64,000 nucleotides of DNA from NCBI GenBank assembly GCA_029582165.1, contig CM055878.1, forward strand, positions 1,827,001 through 1,891,000, given 5' to 3'. This document shows positions 1 to 11,959 of this stretch, piece after piece (the stretch's first letter is position 1; every line of letters starts with the position of its first letter). Source of the DNA: Portulaca oleracea (taxonomy: Eukaryota; Streptophyta; Magnoliopsida; Caryophyllales; Portulacaceae). The notes beneath the pieces were generated by a model. That model was not told where the DNA came from, searched no databases, and worked only from the letters and a program-made list of their open reading frames with translations. Made by a program: the position numbers and the translations under genes.

Positions 1-261
1 ATAATCAGATTCTAACCATGATTTCCATAAGAAAAGAGAGGGGTAAAGAGAAGAGTTTACACTTGCAAGGAGATGGAGAGAGAAATGATGGAAGATGATG
101 ATGCTAGTGGTGCGGTGGTGCGTTGGGTGGCCGGAAAAGATCGCCGGCGACGGCGGCGGTGGCTGGTGTGCGAGGCGGCGCGACGAGGCAGGCAGAGGGG
201 AGGGGGCTCGGGCAGGTGAGGGGACACAAGAGAGAGCGAGAGCAAGAGTGAGGATTGTATT
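1..261. repeat. Left remnant of outer LTR (L2)
   Basis: This piece ends in GTATT, the left copy of the target duplication made when the element at 262-3398 inserted. It should therefore be continuous with 3404 onward. It is GC-rich around 110-240. Short open frames exist on both strands but none resembles a known protein. Its membership of the L2 LTR is inferred from the insertion geometry, not from direct similarity. Confidence 0.5.
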
Positions 262-3200
262 TGTAACACCCCCAGGTTACTAACCACAAGATTAAGTTAA
301 CGAATCACTTAACCTAATGATTAGCAGCGGATAATCACCTGAGAATATCATCGCCGCCCATGAAAATGGACCAGGCTAAAACTAATACCCAACGAAACAA
401 CCAACATAAACAATTCTTCAAACATGTATAATCTAGACATAACTTAACTTAATCACCACGAGACGACAAGTAAGACCCTTTAGTTATACAACCCTCGAAG
501 GCGTAAGACTTTAGCATACACGAAATTCACATTAATCACACACAACCACCAAAAATCAAAAGTCCTTCACTTAAATTATCACAAACCCCCAATAATCGGT
601 CCTATGTGTCTTCAAAAGGGTCTCCAATTTCACCTGAAGTACGCTCACAATGCATTCGAGTTCCGCCCTTCTGAAATCTTACCCTTGCCCTTTCCTGAAT
701 TTCCTAAAAACAACAGTAAAACTTAAAAAGTGAGATTAACACAGTACGTATACTACTAGATAAGGGAATAAAGTAATAAGTAAAGCTTATAGTATAATAT
801 TTTAAGCGCGGCTCCGTTAATTAAATAATTAGAAGTATGACTGTAAAGAGAGAACCATGAGTAAAGTATACCTACAGAATAACCAAACTTGAACCAACTA
901 CGATATCAAATAACACACTTTATATTGATTATTCTTGATAACCACAGATAATTAAACAATAAATTATTAGCTAAAGAAAGTAAGTAACATTAAGGAAAGG
1001 AATACTTGCTCATAACGTGCAAAAGAACGACATAGCTCGAGCGAGCCAAGCTTAAAAAGGATCAAAATTCAATACTAAGGTCATCTTCCTCGGTTTTAAG
1101 AAGAGTGAAAGTAAAAGGATTTCACTACTTGGTTAAATTAATTCGTGAGTAAAAAGAATCGATGAAGGAGAGGATCAAGACAATATGATTATTAACATAA
1201 ATGCCCCTACTTGCGATCATCGGCTAGGCCTCCGTATGTGCATACCCGGACCGATCGGGAGATCCGAATGGTGGACAATTATCCTACTGGCCAGGTTTTC
1301 ATGGTGTGCCACTACGGCACCAAAACTAGAATCTCCTTGGGTGCACTGAGGCACATGTCTATTTTACTTGGGGTGCACAACGCATGTGAACATGGTGTGT
1401 ACTATGACACTAATTTTTTTTGTTGCGCTTCTAAGCACAATAAACCATGGGCGGGGCTTTCTTAGCTTTAGAAAGTTTTGGAAGTTTTACTCATAAAAAC
1501 TAACTTTTCTTAATGAACTTAAAATACAATATAAGAACCTTTCTTGAATGATGTTCGAATTTCATAAAGACTTTTCAAAGAATAACTCTTGGCACTTCAC
1601 AACTAAGACTTAAAAGTTGGTTCTTTTATCATGCATTGACATAATATAACAAACAATAATTTAAGAAGGGTATTATTAGACATAAACCTTGCATAGTATT
1701 TATAGAATAGGCAATGGATATCTTAATACTTGATCGACTTAAAAACAAGAGTAATTAATTAAATACTTGTATTTCATAAAGGGACAAGCAATATACGTCC
1801 CTGAAACTCTAGAAATCACCACAGAACGAGTAGGGACTTGAACAGCGGAAAGGCAACGACCTCTTGGAGGGACTTAGAAAAGAGAAAGTTTTTTGAATTA
1901 GAACCCTACCTAGGCAGGAGAAGGAATGTATAACTTGAATAAAATCAAAGCGGCTTGAATATGAATTTAATTTCCTAACTTGCAATGAAAGGGTCATAAC
2001 TATCTCTATAGACATTGTATCCACGCATAAGAGGACTTTTTCGAAAGCTTAAAACATCCTCTATAACTTTACAGTTCGCCCCAAAGTCTAAAAACATGGC
2101 TAAGAGGGTCAAAATACTCAATTCCCCAATCTGTCCAGAACTTAAGAATGCCGATTAAGCTTTTTCGGGAAGCTATAACTTAAGTTATCCTAATCGGTTT
2201 AAGGCCAATAAGCTGTCCATAGAAAGCTCGTGATAGTCCAAACTTTATTTTCATCACCGTTTGATTTAAGTTTGGGAAGAGGTCGAAATTCAGCCTAGAA
2301 TAGAGGTAGCCACAACAATATAAATTCTGGAGAATTTCAGATTTTAATTAGAAGCTTCTAATTCTCTCTCCCGACATCCCATGAATGCACACCATACCAT
2401 TCCGGAAAGCTCAGAATGTCCTCTAAAACTTTTATGTTCAGATCTTAAACTACAGCAACCTCTAACTAATCGAAAAACACCCATCTTTAATCTGACGTCA
2501 GAATTTCTCAGGTTCGCGCGGCTTTACGATTTTGGTCATAAAACCTAATATACTTATCGAAACGATGAACCGTAAAAACCGGGTGCTAGCTAACACTTTT
2601 ATCTACCTAATCATGACATAAAATTACCCATAATTAAATACAATATTCACACTTGAATCTTTATTAACATGCACACTTGAATCTTTATGATTTAACCAAC
2701 ATCCTTCTTGAAACATAGTTCAATTCCCACAAATACAATATTCAAACTTGAAAGGCCCAGAAAATCACCATTTAGATCCATTTTAATTTCATGCAACACC
2801 ACTACATCATCTATTTCCACAATAAAAATTCTACCATAGTTGAATTTATTTTCATCTATGGTAGTTGAAAATTTTATATCATTCATTTATAAAAAATAAA
2901 TCATATTTTTTTAAAAAAGATTTATATCCTCCTAAATATGGTTAATTATTGTAACAAATTACTTTGATCAACCTACATTGATTTTAAATTTTTATGGTAA
3001 AATTAACGGTATGACGGCCAGCCACTTGGGGCCCAAATACCCCAAGTTTATCAACTTTAATTCCTCCTCTTATAATTATATCTCCCAAATTCCTAAATTA
3101 CTTAAATTTTCGTAATCGTAAAATATCCATGGTGACCCGGTAAAAATAAATATAGGTCCCGGTAAAAGAATTCAAGATCAAACTAGAATATCTTGAAAAT

Positions 3201-3398
3201 TGTCGGAAAGAAAACTCAAAGAAGTTGAACCTAACAGGATTTAGGACGATCGTTGGGATGTTCAAGTCCTGCAAAAATGTACACAGGTTAGTAAAATAAA
3301 GGAGCAAGCGCTTTATTTATTTTATGAACTTATTTTTAATACTGATTACTTACGCTAATTAACACATATTAAGGAGGGATTTTCCTTAGGTTATTACA
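262..3398. mobile_element. Probable 3.1-kb solo LTR (L1), TGTAACACCC family
   Basis: The segment starts TGTAACACCC and ends TTATTACA. It is flanked by a perfect 5-bp duplication GTATT (257-261 and 3399-3403), so it is one insertion event. I see no second internal copy of either end, no primer-binding site and no coding domain, which fits a solo LTR left by LTR-LTR recombination. Its first 250 bp match 63,750-64,000, and its last 400 bp match the split LTR at 3500-3627 plus 10,022-10,331. A short open frame at 1211-1465 has no recognisable domain. A small non-autonomous element is the alternative. Confidence 0.8.
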
Positions 3399-3403
3399 GT
3401 ATT

Positions 3404-3627
3404 TGAATATTTCAAAATAAAAACCCACTCCCTAAGTTAGTATATATAATGCTACTATTATGAAGGCCCAACAACAAAGCTCTCCAACTCTTCCTCTCCT
3501 TGGGTGGCCGACCAACTAGGCCCAAATAACCCAAATTTTATCAATTTTATTTCCTTCCCTTATACTCATATCTCCCAAATTCCAAATTTCCTTGAATTTA
3601 TAAAATTGTAAAACAATAACGGTAACC
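3404..3627. repeat. Outer LTR L2, middle piece
   Basis: From about 3500 this piece is clearly similar to 3020-3135 of the L1 LTR, for example a shared block around ATATCTCCCAAATTCC. It ends at TAACC (3623-3627), the left target duplication of the gag-only retrotransposon that interrupts it. It is therefore an older relative of L1 into which two elements inserted. Confidence 0.75.
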
Positions 3628-4621
3628 TGTTTGGTCTCGTTTCGAGCCGTTTTTAATAATTATTTTAGAATTTTTATCATGTTTTTACTCATTTTGCAAT
3701 TTTATTATGTTTTATGTCATTTTATTATTTTTGTTATTATTATTGCTAAAATGAAAGAAAAATATTAGAATTTAGAAATTAAATAAAAACCTAGTTCTAA
3801 ATCCTAAAACTAATCCCTCAATTCCAGCCCAATTTTCCCCTTCCTTTCTCTCTTGCTCGACCCAGTTTCTTTGCCCAGCCCAGAACTCCCAAAAACCCAT
3901 CCGTCCACTTTCCTACCCAGAAACCCTAACTCGTAACCCAAACCCATTTACCCATCTATCCATTTTCCTTTTTTTTTCCCAGCCGAGTTATACAATCCCC
4001 CAAACCCTAAGTTTTTATTTCAATTTTCCCCCTTTCTCCTTCTTCCCGTCTCTCCTTTCTTCTCTCTGGTTCTCCTTTGTCTTAGTCTCATAGTAGGGTT
4101 AGTTTAGGGTTAGGGATGTTTTTAAGTCAATTATGGTTAGATATAGTCACAAACCTTCCAACTTTTAGTGAGGAGGAGGATTAAGAGTCACAAATTCTAC
4201 TTTCAAGTGAGAATTTGAGGATTCTTAGTAATCCAAATCATAGTTTTCTTGTTTGTTCGGGGGAAAGCTCGAGTGAAGGATTCAAGATGAAGGACTAGAT
4301 TGAAGATTTAATGCTTTAAAGGTATAATTCTTGTTCTCAATTTCATCATTAGATTTAGTTTATTGTTTTCTCATTTTATTGCTTTGTAATTGCTTTCTTC
4401 TTTCTTGTTGATTAGTGTTAGTACATGCAGTAATTCATGCTTTCTTTAGTGTTGATTGTTTTGAATCCATGCTTAGATTAGTTTAATTCTCTTTCAATTA
4501 TTTACTGCTTTCTGCATTGAAAAACCCCTACGCAAACCAATTCCCTTATCAAGCCTAACACCCATCCCTGTGGACCGACATCCCTACTCTTAGAAAAAAC
4601 CCAAAAATACACAACCGAACA
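3628..4621 (+). repeat. 5' LTR of the gag-only element (994 bp, deleted)
   Basis: It aligns end to end with the 3' LTR at 8108-10021, but two blocks are missing. One is a net 31 bp after GAGCCG near 3650. The other is 889 bp at 4080, between two TTTG copies that are 8587-8590 and 9476-9479 in the 3' LTR. Together these account exactly for the 920-bp length difference. The 889-bp block holds the only TATA-like sequence I noticed in the 3' LTR (TATTTAAGG, 8922-8930). Confidence 0.92.
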
Positions 4622-4622
4622 A

Positions 4623-4640
4623 TGGCGCCGTTGCCTGGGA
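4623..4640 (+). other. Primer-binding site (tRNA-Asp type)
   Basis: TGGCGCCGTTGCCTGGGA lies one base after the 5' LTR. Plant tRNA-Asp(GTC) ends CCCCGGCAACGGCGCCA, so this matches its complement with one mismatch (T for G). This is the primer expected for many plant Ty3/gypsy elements of the Athila type. Confidence 0.88.
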
Positions 4641-4781
4641 TGACGTTATTTGGTAGATTAGGTTATTGGTTTGTGTGTAAATAGTTTATTGCTTTTTAGA
4701 TTCTTCCAAGAAAAATATAGATACAAAAAAATTGAAAAAGGAAAAAAAAATAAAAAAAATAAAAAAAATAAAAAAAGAGTT

Positions 4782-6321
4782 ATGGCTAGTCCGCGATTTC
4801 CCCAATTTGAGCATGAAGTATTTTGGAAATATTTTGCTAGATTACATGATTACTGTGCTCAATGTGAATTGTATGGTATCTTTTATGATTCATTGGATAT
4901 GTTGGGAATTGTGAATGAGAGTATAAATTATGAAACTCGAAATCTCTTCAATTTTTACGGGTTTTCTAATTTAGGAGAAGATGTTGCTTGGGAATTTCTT
5001 GAATGGTTGTCTAGGGATACTTATGAGCTTGAACAAAGAAATGTTATTCCTAGTGTCCATCCTTCTTATTACGCACCACCCTCTGAGACTTTAGCCATAC
5101 CGTATCATGAGTACCCCCAAAATCTGAATGATCAATCTAATGGTGGGGAATATATGAGAACTTTTTCGGAGACCTTAACTGAACAAACATGTGATTATCC
5201 CTTGCATTTTGATGATCAATCTTATGGTAGGGATTATGTAGAAAACTCTTATGATCTCCCCCCCATGTGATGTTGTTGAGTCTTATCCTTTGTGCTCACA
5301 TTGTGATTCTCCGTACCATGATTCTGATTCTTGTTTTCAACCTAAAGTGGATGAATTCTATACGAAAATGACTGAACGCATGCGTGAATTTTTACATGAG
5401 ACTAGTTCCATCGTAAAAACTTCTTCTTCACCAGTGGTTGATTCAATTGTTGAAGTAAAACGTTCATCGTCTTTGAGTCCTGAAATGCATGATGATTCTT
5501 CTTTGTATGATTATGATGAGGATAATGACTACTATAATAGACCTAGTTTTGCATGTATCGAGCTTAGGAAACCCTAAGCTCTAGCTGCATCTAGTGAGCA
5601 TGAGAAACATGATGATCTTGTGTGTGATGATGTAGAACTTGATGACAACATATTAGATGATGAACCATTGTCCACACCGTTATCCATGCTTTCATGTAAA
5701 GAGAAGGTTGAGTCCAATGAATGTCATGATGCTTGTGATGCAATTGAACATGATTTTGTTGAGAGTGGAATTGAATCCTTTGTGATTGAATGTGTGCTTG
5801 ATACTGAATTATTCACTTTCATAAAGAATCAGTGTATTGATGAGGCATTAGCTACCCTTTCATGCGAGTCCATTAATGTGAAATCTTGTGATGATTAACT
5901 TGAGTCTTTGGAGATTGGTCCTAAGTATTTGAACTTGGTTTGTGACAATGATATTTTTGATGGTGATATGCTTTATGAGTCGTTGTTTGCATCCAAGTAT
6001 GTGCATGAGAAGGTTAAGGAATGTGTTGTATTGCCCACTCCCGTTGATTTGCATACCCAATCTCCATTTACAAGTCAATGGGAGGAATCATTTGTCATAT
6101 CTCCTTTTAAGGTGCCTAGAAAAGTTGTGTACATTCCTACATTCCATCATTTCACTGACTTTTCTAAGGTTTTTGATAAATTGTTAAGAACACTAACGTT
6201 TGCTAATGAAAGTTTGAGATTGTGCTCTTATCTACACCATTCTGAGATGCATTCACGGATGCATGACTTGTTACTACGGGCGTTGAATGGTTCTGACATG
6301 GTGCCTGGCATCTTGAGGTGA
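4782..6321 (+). pseudogene. Broken gag-like frame with CCHC zinc knuckle
   Basis: The frame opens at ATG 4782, after an A-rich stretch, with a start MASPRFPQFEHEVF. It runs to 5270, where a run of seven C (about 5263-5269) shifts it by one base. The next frame from 5251 carries CSHCDSPYHDSDSC, a CX2CX4HX4C zinc knuckle typical of Gag nucleocapsid. That frame is acidic, rich in Asp, Glu and Ser, and continues to 6321 with in-frame stops at 5575-5577 and 5896-5898. Everything after 5251 lies in one frame, so a single ancestral protein of about 500 residues is likely. No enzymatic domain is visible. The Gag role is inferred from the knuckle and its position after the primer site; I do not recognise the N-terminal part. 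Confidence 0.7.
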
Positions 6322-8107
6322 GATGGAGTGGCTGATGCTCCATGGGAGTTTCATAACATTATTCTGAGATTTCATTGTTTGGGTATACTCAGTACCCAAC
6401 CAGTTAATATCCTTCCTTATCTTTCTTTTCTTCTTTTGTTTTCTTTTTGGTGTGTTTCTTTTTCTTTTCTTTCGTGTGCTTGCTTGCTTATCTCTGTTTC
6501 CATGAGGATATTGTTGGCCTTTTTGTGTGGGAGTGGGGGTGGCATGCATGCCGACTTGTGTTTTTCTTCTCTTTTGTGTGTTTTTCTTTTGTGTGGTTTT
6601 GTTTTCTTTTGTGTGTGGTGTCACCTTAGTCACAATGAGGGCATTGTAGAGTTTTTGTGTGGGAGTGGGGTGACACTCGTGCCTTTCTAGTTTTTGGAAG
6701 AGAAACATCTTTAGTATCGTGAATTTAGGCGAAATTTTTAAAATTTTTATCGGCTAAGGGTAGTTTATTGGGGTGGCACTTGTGCCTTTCTAGTTTTTAG
6801 AAGAGAAACATCTTTAGTATCATGAATTTAGGCGAAATTTTTAAAATTTTTGTCGGCTAAGGGTAGTTTGTATATATGGTTGAGTAGTTAATTGCGAGAA
6901 TAGTGCAATTGCTTAGGAATAATTGTGAATGCTTGATAGGCTTCGAACTTGATTGTTGCTTTTCCTAAACATAATAACCTCACCTGTATTTGCAACTATG
7001 TGGTATCCTTAGAAATTCACTTCTAGGCTAGTTAATGCGATGGTTTTGGTTTAGGAGGAAAGTTTTAGCTTCTTGAATATCCATGCTCTAAGTAAGAAAA
7101 ACTGAAAAATAATGGAAAGTAATTGAAAGTTAGTACACCTACACGGGTTGGTATGAGTGGTACGACGCTCTTACCCCTTAAGCACTTCGTTTGCATATGA
7201 AGTAGCCCGTGTTGGGAGGGTAGACCCCATTTATGGGCCGTGCAATTCCCGAAAAGACTAACACTAAAAATAGTTGAGTTAAGTTAGAAATGTTGGTTCA
7301 CCTACATAGATCGGTGTGACTGGTGCGGCGCTCACACCCCTTAAGCACCTAGTATGAATGGAAAGGATCTATGTTGGGAGGGTAAACCCCTTTTTGGGCC
7401 GTGCAATTCCCGAACAAATCGACATCAAAGCAAAGCGTTGAATGCAATAAGTTGGAACCGATCTCTATATAACCTGCGACCCTCACCAAGCCAAGGGTGA
7501 CACCAAATAGGGAAAGGAACCACCATTAATTAATTGAAAAAGAGCATGGATGTTTGAATAGTTAATTCTATCCAATTGAACCTTGACTTGATAAAAAACA
7601 AGTCGAAAACACTGCACTTGAGCACGAGGAACCCATCAAGCGATGCATGAGTGAGGCGAAAAATGCGAAGTCGAGTAACATTCTTGCTAGTTGCCTTGAT
7701 ATTGCTTATTAACGGTTCTTAGTTGAGTGAATGCATTGTTTAAGTAGTTAGCTTCGCAATAGTGTGTGTGAATTTCCTTGGTGCCGACCTCCTTTTCGTG
7801 ATTTCGCCTCTTCTTCTCACAAAGTGTTTCTCCTCCTTTCTTTTTCTTAGTTTTGAGTCTATTTTCTTTTCTTTTCTTTTCTTTCTTTTCTTTTCTTTCT
7901 CTTTTCTTTTCCTTTGCTTTTTTGGGTATAGCGTCTATAAACCCTCACGAGACCTTCCTCCTCCACTTGGGCTGCCAAGGGGTTTAAAGGGCTTGGTGTA
8001 TATGCTAAATGCATCCGCGATTCCTGCAAAAGTGAGTTAGGGTAGTTAGTTTCTTTTTCTTCTTGTTTTAGTTTGCTCGGGGCGAGCAAACCCTTGTGTG
8101 GGAGTGT
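6322..8107 (+). other. Non-coding 3' region of the gag-only element
   Basis: No credible gene is present. The phrase GTGTGGGAGTG occurs three times (about 6525, 6656 and 8095). The last copy lies directly against the 3' LTR, where a polypurine tract should be. A TTTTC/TTTCT-rich run lies at about 7862-7915. The open frames here are low-complexity. Confidence 0.7.
6667..6869 (+). repeat. 103-bp direct tandem duplication
   Basis: Two copies lie head to tail, each beginning with GGGGTG and running through CTTTCTAGTTTTT and AACATCTTTAGTATC to a shared CGGCTAAGGGTAGTTT. They start at about 6667 and 6770 and differ by a few bases. A looser duplication of about 165 bp follows at 7140-7415, sharing GGGCCGTGCAATTCCCGAA. 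Confidence 0.85.
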
Positions 8108-10021
8108 TGTCCGGTCTCGTTTCGAGCCGAATTGATATTATTCATAAGGCATTTTGCTTGTCTTTAATAATTATTTTAGGCTTTTTATCATGTTTTTACT
8201 CATTTTGCAATTTTATTAGGTTTTATATCATTTTATTATTTTTGTTATTATTATTGCTAAAATAAAAGAAAAATATTAGAATTTAGAAATTAAATAAAAA
8301 CCTAGTTCTAAATCCTAAAACTAATCCCTCAATTCCAGCCCAATTTTCCCCTTCATTTCTCTCTTGCTCGGCCCAGTTTCTTTGCCCAGCTCAGAACTCC
8401 CAAAAACCCATCCGTCCACTTTCCTACCCAGAAACCCTAACCTGTAACCCAAACGCATTTACCCATCTACCCGTTTTCCTTTTTTTTTCCCAGCCGAGTA
8501 ATACTATCCCTCAAACCCTAAGTTTTTATTTCAATTTTCCCCCTTTCTCCTTCTTCCCGTCTCTCCTTTCTTCGCTCTGGTTCTCCTTTGCGCCCAACCA
8601 CACCACCATAGCAACAAACTCCTTCTCGCATCTACTTCTCTCATCATCTCCATCTCCATCTCCTTCTCTCTTCTCATCTCTTCTCTTTCATCTCTTCCTC
8701 CTTCTCTTCTCTACTCCATTATCTCGCGATATTCTCACTCACTCACTTCATTTCTCTTTTGATTATAAAAGATTCAGTTGAGGAAGGATTCGTAGAGAGC
8801 ACGCACAAGAAGCACAATGGAGGGCACCATCGACGCATACCACAACGACCTTTCTCATCTGCACCGTCCAGTTTGATGAAGAATCAATGGTCGAAATTGA
8901 AGAGGGAGGGACGAGTTCGAGTATTTAAGGGGAAGAGAAGTTGATTCGGAGGATACAATGGTTGGTTTTGGGAGTGACGTTCCAAAAGTCTCCATCTTAG
9001 GATTAGGTTAGATTTTAGGGTTTATTCTTGTTTTTAATATGTTTTTCTTAACTCTATTATTGTCAATAGATTCTGGTGTTTTTGAGAAGGATTAATATGT
9101 TGATTATGAGAATTTTAAGTTGAGAATTTTATGTTAATGTTTTGGCTTGAATAAATTCGAATATGAGGTTGTGTGAATTTTGTTGAATGAGTGATGTTTC
9201 TGCTCATCTTCTCTTCTGATTTCTGTCTCGTCTCTCTGTCTCTGTTTTCTTCTTTCCTTTCTTGCTTTCCGTCAGTAGCAACAATAGGTAGCAGTAGTTT
9301 AATTTCATTGTTCTTCCTTGTTATTAGACTAGGTGGATAGAGGGAAATTCTTAGGGTTAGGTTTGTTCTATCCATTTTTGTCTCTGCTTTCTGTCTTTCT
9401 TCTTTCTTTGTGTCTTAGTTCAGTGATCTTTTGGGCAGTATCAAAGCATTTTCAATCCCTTTTGGTCAGTTTTCGTTTGTCTTAGTCTCAAAGTAGGGTT
9501 AGTTTAGGGTTAGGGATGTTTTTAAGTCAGATTATGGTTAGGTATAGTCACAAACCTTCCAACTTTTAGTGAGGAGGAGGATTAAGAGTCAAAAATTCTA
9601 CTTTCAAGTGAGAATTTGGGGATTCTTAGTAATCCAAATCACAGTTTTCTTGTTTGTTCGGGGGAAAGCTCGAGTGAAGGATTCAAGATGAAGGACTAGA
9701 TTGAAGATTTAATGCTTTAAATGTATAATTCATGTTCTCAATTTCATCATTAGATTTAGTTTATTATTTTCTCATTTTATTGCTTTCTAGTTGCTTTCTT
9801 CTTTCTTGTTGATTAGTGTTAGTTCATGTTATAATTCATGCTTTCTTTAGTGTTAATTATTTTGAATCCATGCTTAGATTAGTTTAATTCCCTTTCAATT
9901 ATTTACTGCTTTCTGCATTGAAAAACCCCTACGCAAATCAATTCCCTTATCAAGCCTAACACCCATCCCGGTGGACCGACATCCTTACTCTTAGAAAAAC
10001 CCAAAAATACACAACTGAACA
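8108..10021 (+). repeat. 3' LTR of the gag-only element (1,914 bp, full)
   Basis: It begins TGTCCGGTCTCG and ends CACAACTGAACA, followed by TAACC. It contains the 889-bp block missing from the left LTR. That block has a CT-rich tract (8590-8760), an ATG-initiated 61-codon frame at 8759, and TATTTAAGG at 8922. The LTR runs AAACCCTAA-like in several places, which is not telomeric. Confidence 0.92.
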
Positions 10022-10331
10022 TAACCCCAATAAATATAAACCTCCTCATAATTTCTCAGAATTATTCCTTAAATTATCAATAAAAGAAAGACCCTGAAAA
10101 TATAGGTCTCTGCAAAAAGAATTCATATTCGATCTAGAACATTTTGAGAGTCATCGGAAAGAAATTTTTGAGGAAATTAAACTTAGAAAAGATTCAATGC
10201 CGATCGTTACACTGTTCAAGTCCTGCAAAACAAACACTGGTTAGTAAAACAAAGGAGCGCGCACTTTATTTATTTCATGATTTATCTTTAATCTTTATTA
10301 TTTAAGCCAATTAACACATAGGGTTATTACA
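10022..10331. repeat. Outer LTR L2, terminal piece
   Basis: It starts with TAACC, the right target duplication. It then follows L1 positions about 3140-3398, with shared GATCGTT, GTTCAAGTCCTGCAAAA and CTTTATTTATTT blocks, to the LTR end GGTTATTACA at 10331. The left flank of L2 lies outside the window, so its own target duplication cannot be checked. Confidence 0.8.
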
Positions 10332-11048
10332 TAGGGAGTTCTAACAAGCATCACATCAAAATGGTTCAATTTCTTTAACACTAGTGAATGGCTCATCCTA
10401 TCGGACGATATTATACATAATTTTATTTATACGTGTGTCAAGTTTTATTTTGATTATTGGCTTTTAATTTAACATAAATTATGAAATATGTTTTTCTCAT
10501 TATAATTCATTTACAGAGGTTTAAAAATTAAATATTTTTTAGGAAATGTTTAATTATTAGGCTTAAATTTTAATTTAAAAATTTTTGTAAATAAATTTGT
10601 AATTAGGAAAATATATTTTATAGTTTTATACTAAATTAAAAATGAACAATTAAGATAAATTTGACATGTATACAGAAAAAATTATTTACTTGTGATAGCT
10701 GTCATGGTTGACAACCAATATAAGTCAACCATGACAAACACCAGAAGTAAAATAAATTTATTTGTACATGTAACTTAAAATTTGGGTAAAAAATTGGACA
10801 TAGACAATTATACCATTTCACCTCGTAGGAATAAAAGATAATATCTTAAAAGATAAATTAAAATATCTCAATCATTAATTAAGGGTAATATGAGTATTTA
10901 ATTATGGGAATTGTAAAATTGAAAAATATAAACGGACATGATAGTTAGGAAATTTGACATTCATTTAAAGGCAGAGGTAGTAGTATAAAATTTAAATATG
11001 AACAAATTAATCAATCTTCACCTAACTAAAATATTCCTTCAAAAACAC
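10332..11048. other. AT-rich spacer with a small hairpin
   Basis: I see no gene. At 10700-10736, TGTCATGGTTGAC and GTCAACCATGACA form a perfect 13-bp stem around an 11-base loop. Weaker complementarity extends the fold to about 10,660-10,788 (ACATGTA ... TACATGT), as in a short fold-back element or a small-RNA-type hairpin. Confidence 0.6.
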
Positions 11049-11234
11049 TTAGGGTCCGTTTGGACCTAGGGAAATAAAATTTTTTTTTCTCTTGTTTGGT
11101 TTTAGTAAAATTTTGAAGGAAAAAAATTGAATTTCTTTTCCTTGTTTGGTTTGAGGAAAAATGCATAAAAAATAAAATTTGCATGAAAACTTTTTAATGT
11201 CAAGCTTCATTTTTCTAGATTATATGATGTGATT

Positions 11235-11303
11235 TGGCGAGAGAGAGAGAGAAGATAATGAGAGAGAGAGAGTGAGAGAGAGAGAGAGAGAGAGAGGAAA
11301 GTT

Positions 11304-11354
<51 letters not shown>
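11235..11354. repeat. GA and TA microsatellites
   Basis: A GAGAGA tract (about 11,237-11,298) is followed by an uninterrupted TA run up to 11,354. A second GA-rich tract lies at about 11,912-12,050. The TA run is the insertion target of the fold-back element that starts at 11,355. Confidence 0.9.
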
Positions 11355-11357
<3 letters not shown>

Positions 11358-11891
11358 AAATTGGATTTTAATAATCCCTACTTTTACAAATTGGATGGCA
11401 ATAATCTCTACTTTCAATTTGTATTCTGGTGGTCCAAAAAAAAAATAAAATTGTATTGTAGTGGGACATAATCGAGAGTATACCCTAAATATCATAGATT
11501 TTGTGTTGCATTTGATTCAAAACTTTCTATAACACTTTACCACGATTTTTAATGAATTTACAGCACTTCTCCCAATTTTTTTGAATTTGTTTTCTATTTT
11601 TTATGATTTTTTCAATTTTATTATTTTTAAAAAATCATAATAATTGCTCGGAATCTCAAAAAAATAATTTAAAAAATGTTTTAGCAACTACACTTCATTA
11701 CCTATCTGGGGGTAGGAACGAAAAAAACAAAAACAATATAGGGTAGGCATGAAAAAATAAAAAGAATGTGGTGATGGATTTGGTACCACTACAATACAAT
11801 TTTATTTTTTTGGACCACCAGAATACAAATTTAAAGTAGGGATTATTGTCATCCATTTGCAAAAGTAGAGATTATTAGAATCCAATTTCCC
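11355..11891. mobile_element. Fold-back MITE, GGGAAATTGGAT family
   Basis: The left end starts GGGAAATTGGATTTTAATAA and the right end mirrors it, ending TCCAATTTCCC. The arms are complementary for about 90 bp, including a GGTGGTCC block. The element sits between TA repeats, so a TSD is present but cannot be sized. The GGGAAATT terminus resembles Mutator-like MITEs. Element 54,966-55,362 shares the same terminus and target type. Confidence 0.78.
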
Positions 11892-11910
11892 TATATATAT
11901 ATAAGAGACT

Positions 11911-11959
<49 letters not shown>

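Larger units (their letters stand above)
3628..10021 (+). mobile_element. Non-autonomous gag-only LTR retrotransposon (TR-GAG-like)
   Basis: The element is 6,394 bp. Its LTRs start TGT(T/C)YGGTCTCGTTTCGAG and end CAAC(C/T)GAACA, and it is flanked by a perfect TAACC duplication (3623-3627, 10022-10026). A primer site for tRNA-Asp follows the left LTR, and a purine-rich GTGTGGGAGTGT stretch precedes the right LTR, which sets plus orientation. The interior holds only a broken gag-like frame with a zinc knuckle. I find no protease, reverse transcriptase, RNase H or integrase, so it would need enzymes from another element. The primer site suggests kinship with Ty3/gypsy elements. That assignment is inferred. 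Confidence 0.9.

Noticed and set aside
1211..1465. 84-codon plus-strand frame inside the L1 LTR
   Set aside because: It lies within an LTR, has no recognisable domain and no gene context; probably a chance frame or a remnant.
3900..4020. AAACCCTAA-like strings, also at 8,430-8,525, suggesting telomere repeats
   Set aside because: They are scattered and part of both LTRs of one retrotransposon, not a tandem telomeric array.
6274..6708. 144-codon minus-strand frame rich in Lys, Thr and Arg
   Set aside because: It is antisense to CT-rich low-complexity DNA after the gag-like frame; no domain.
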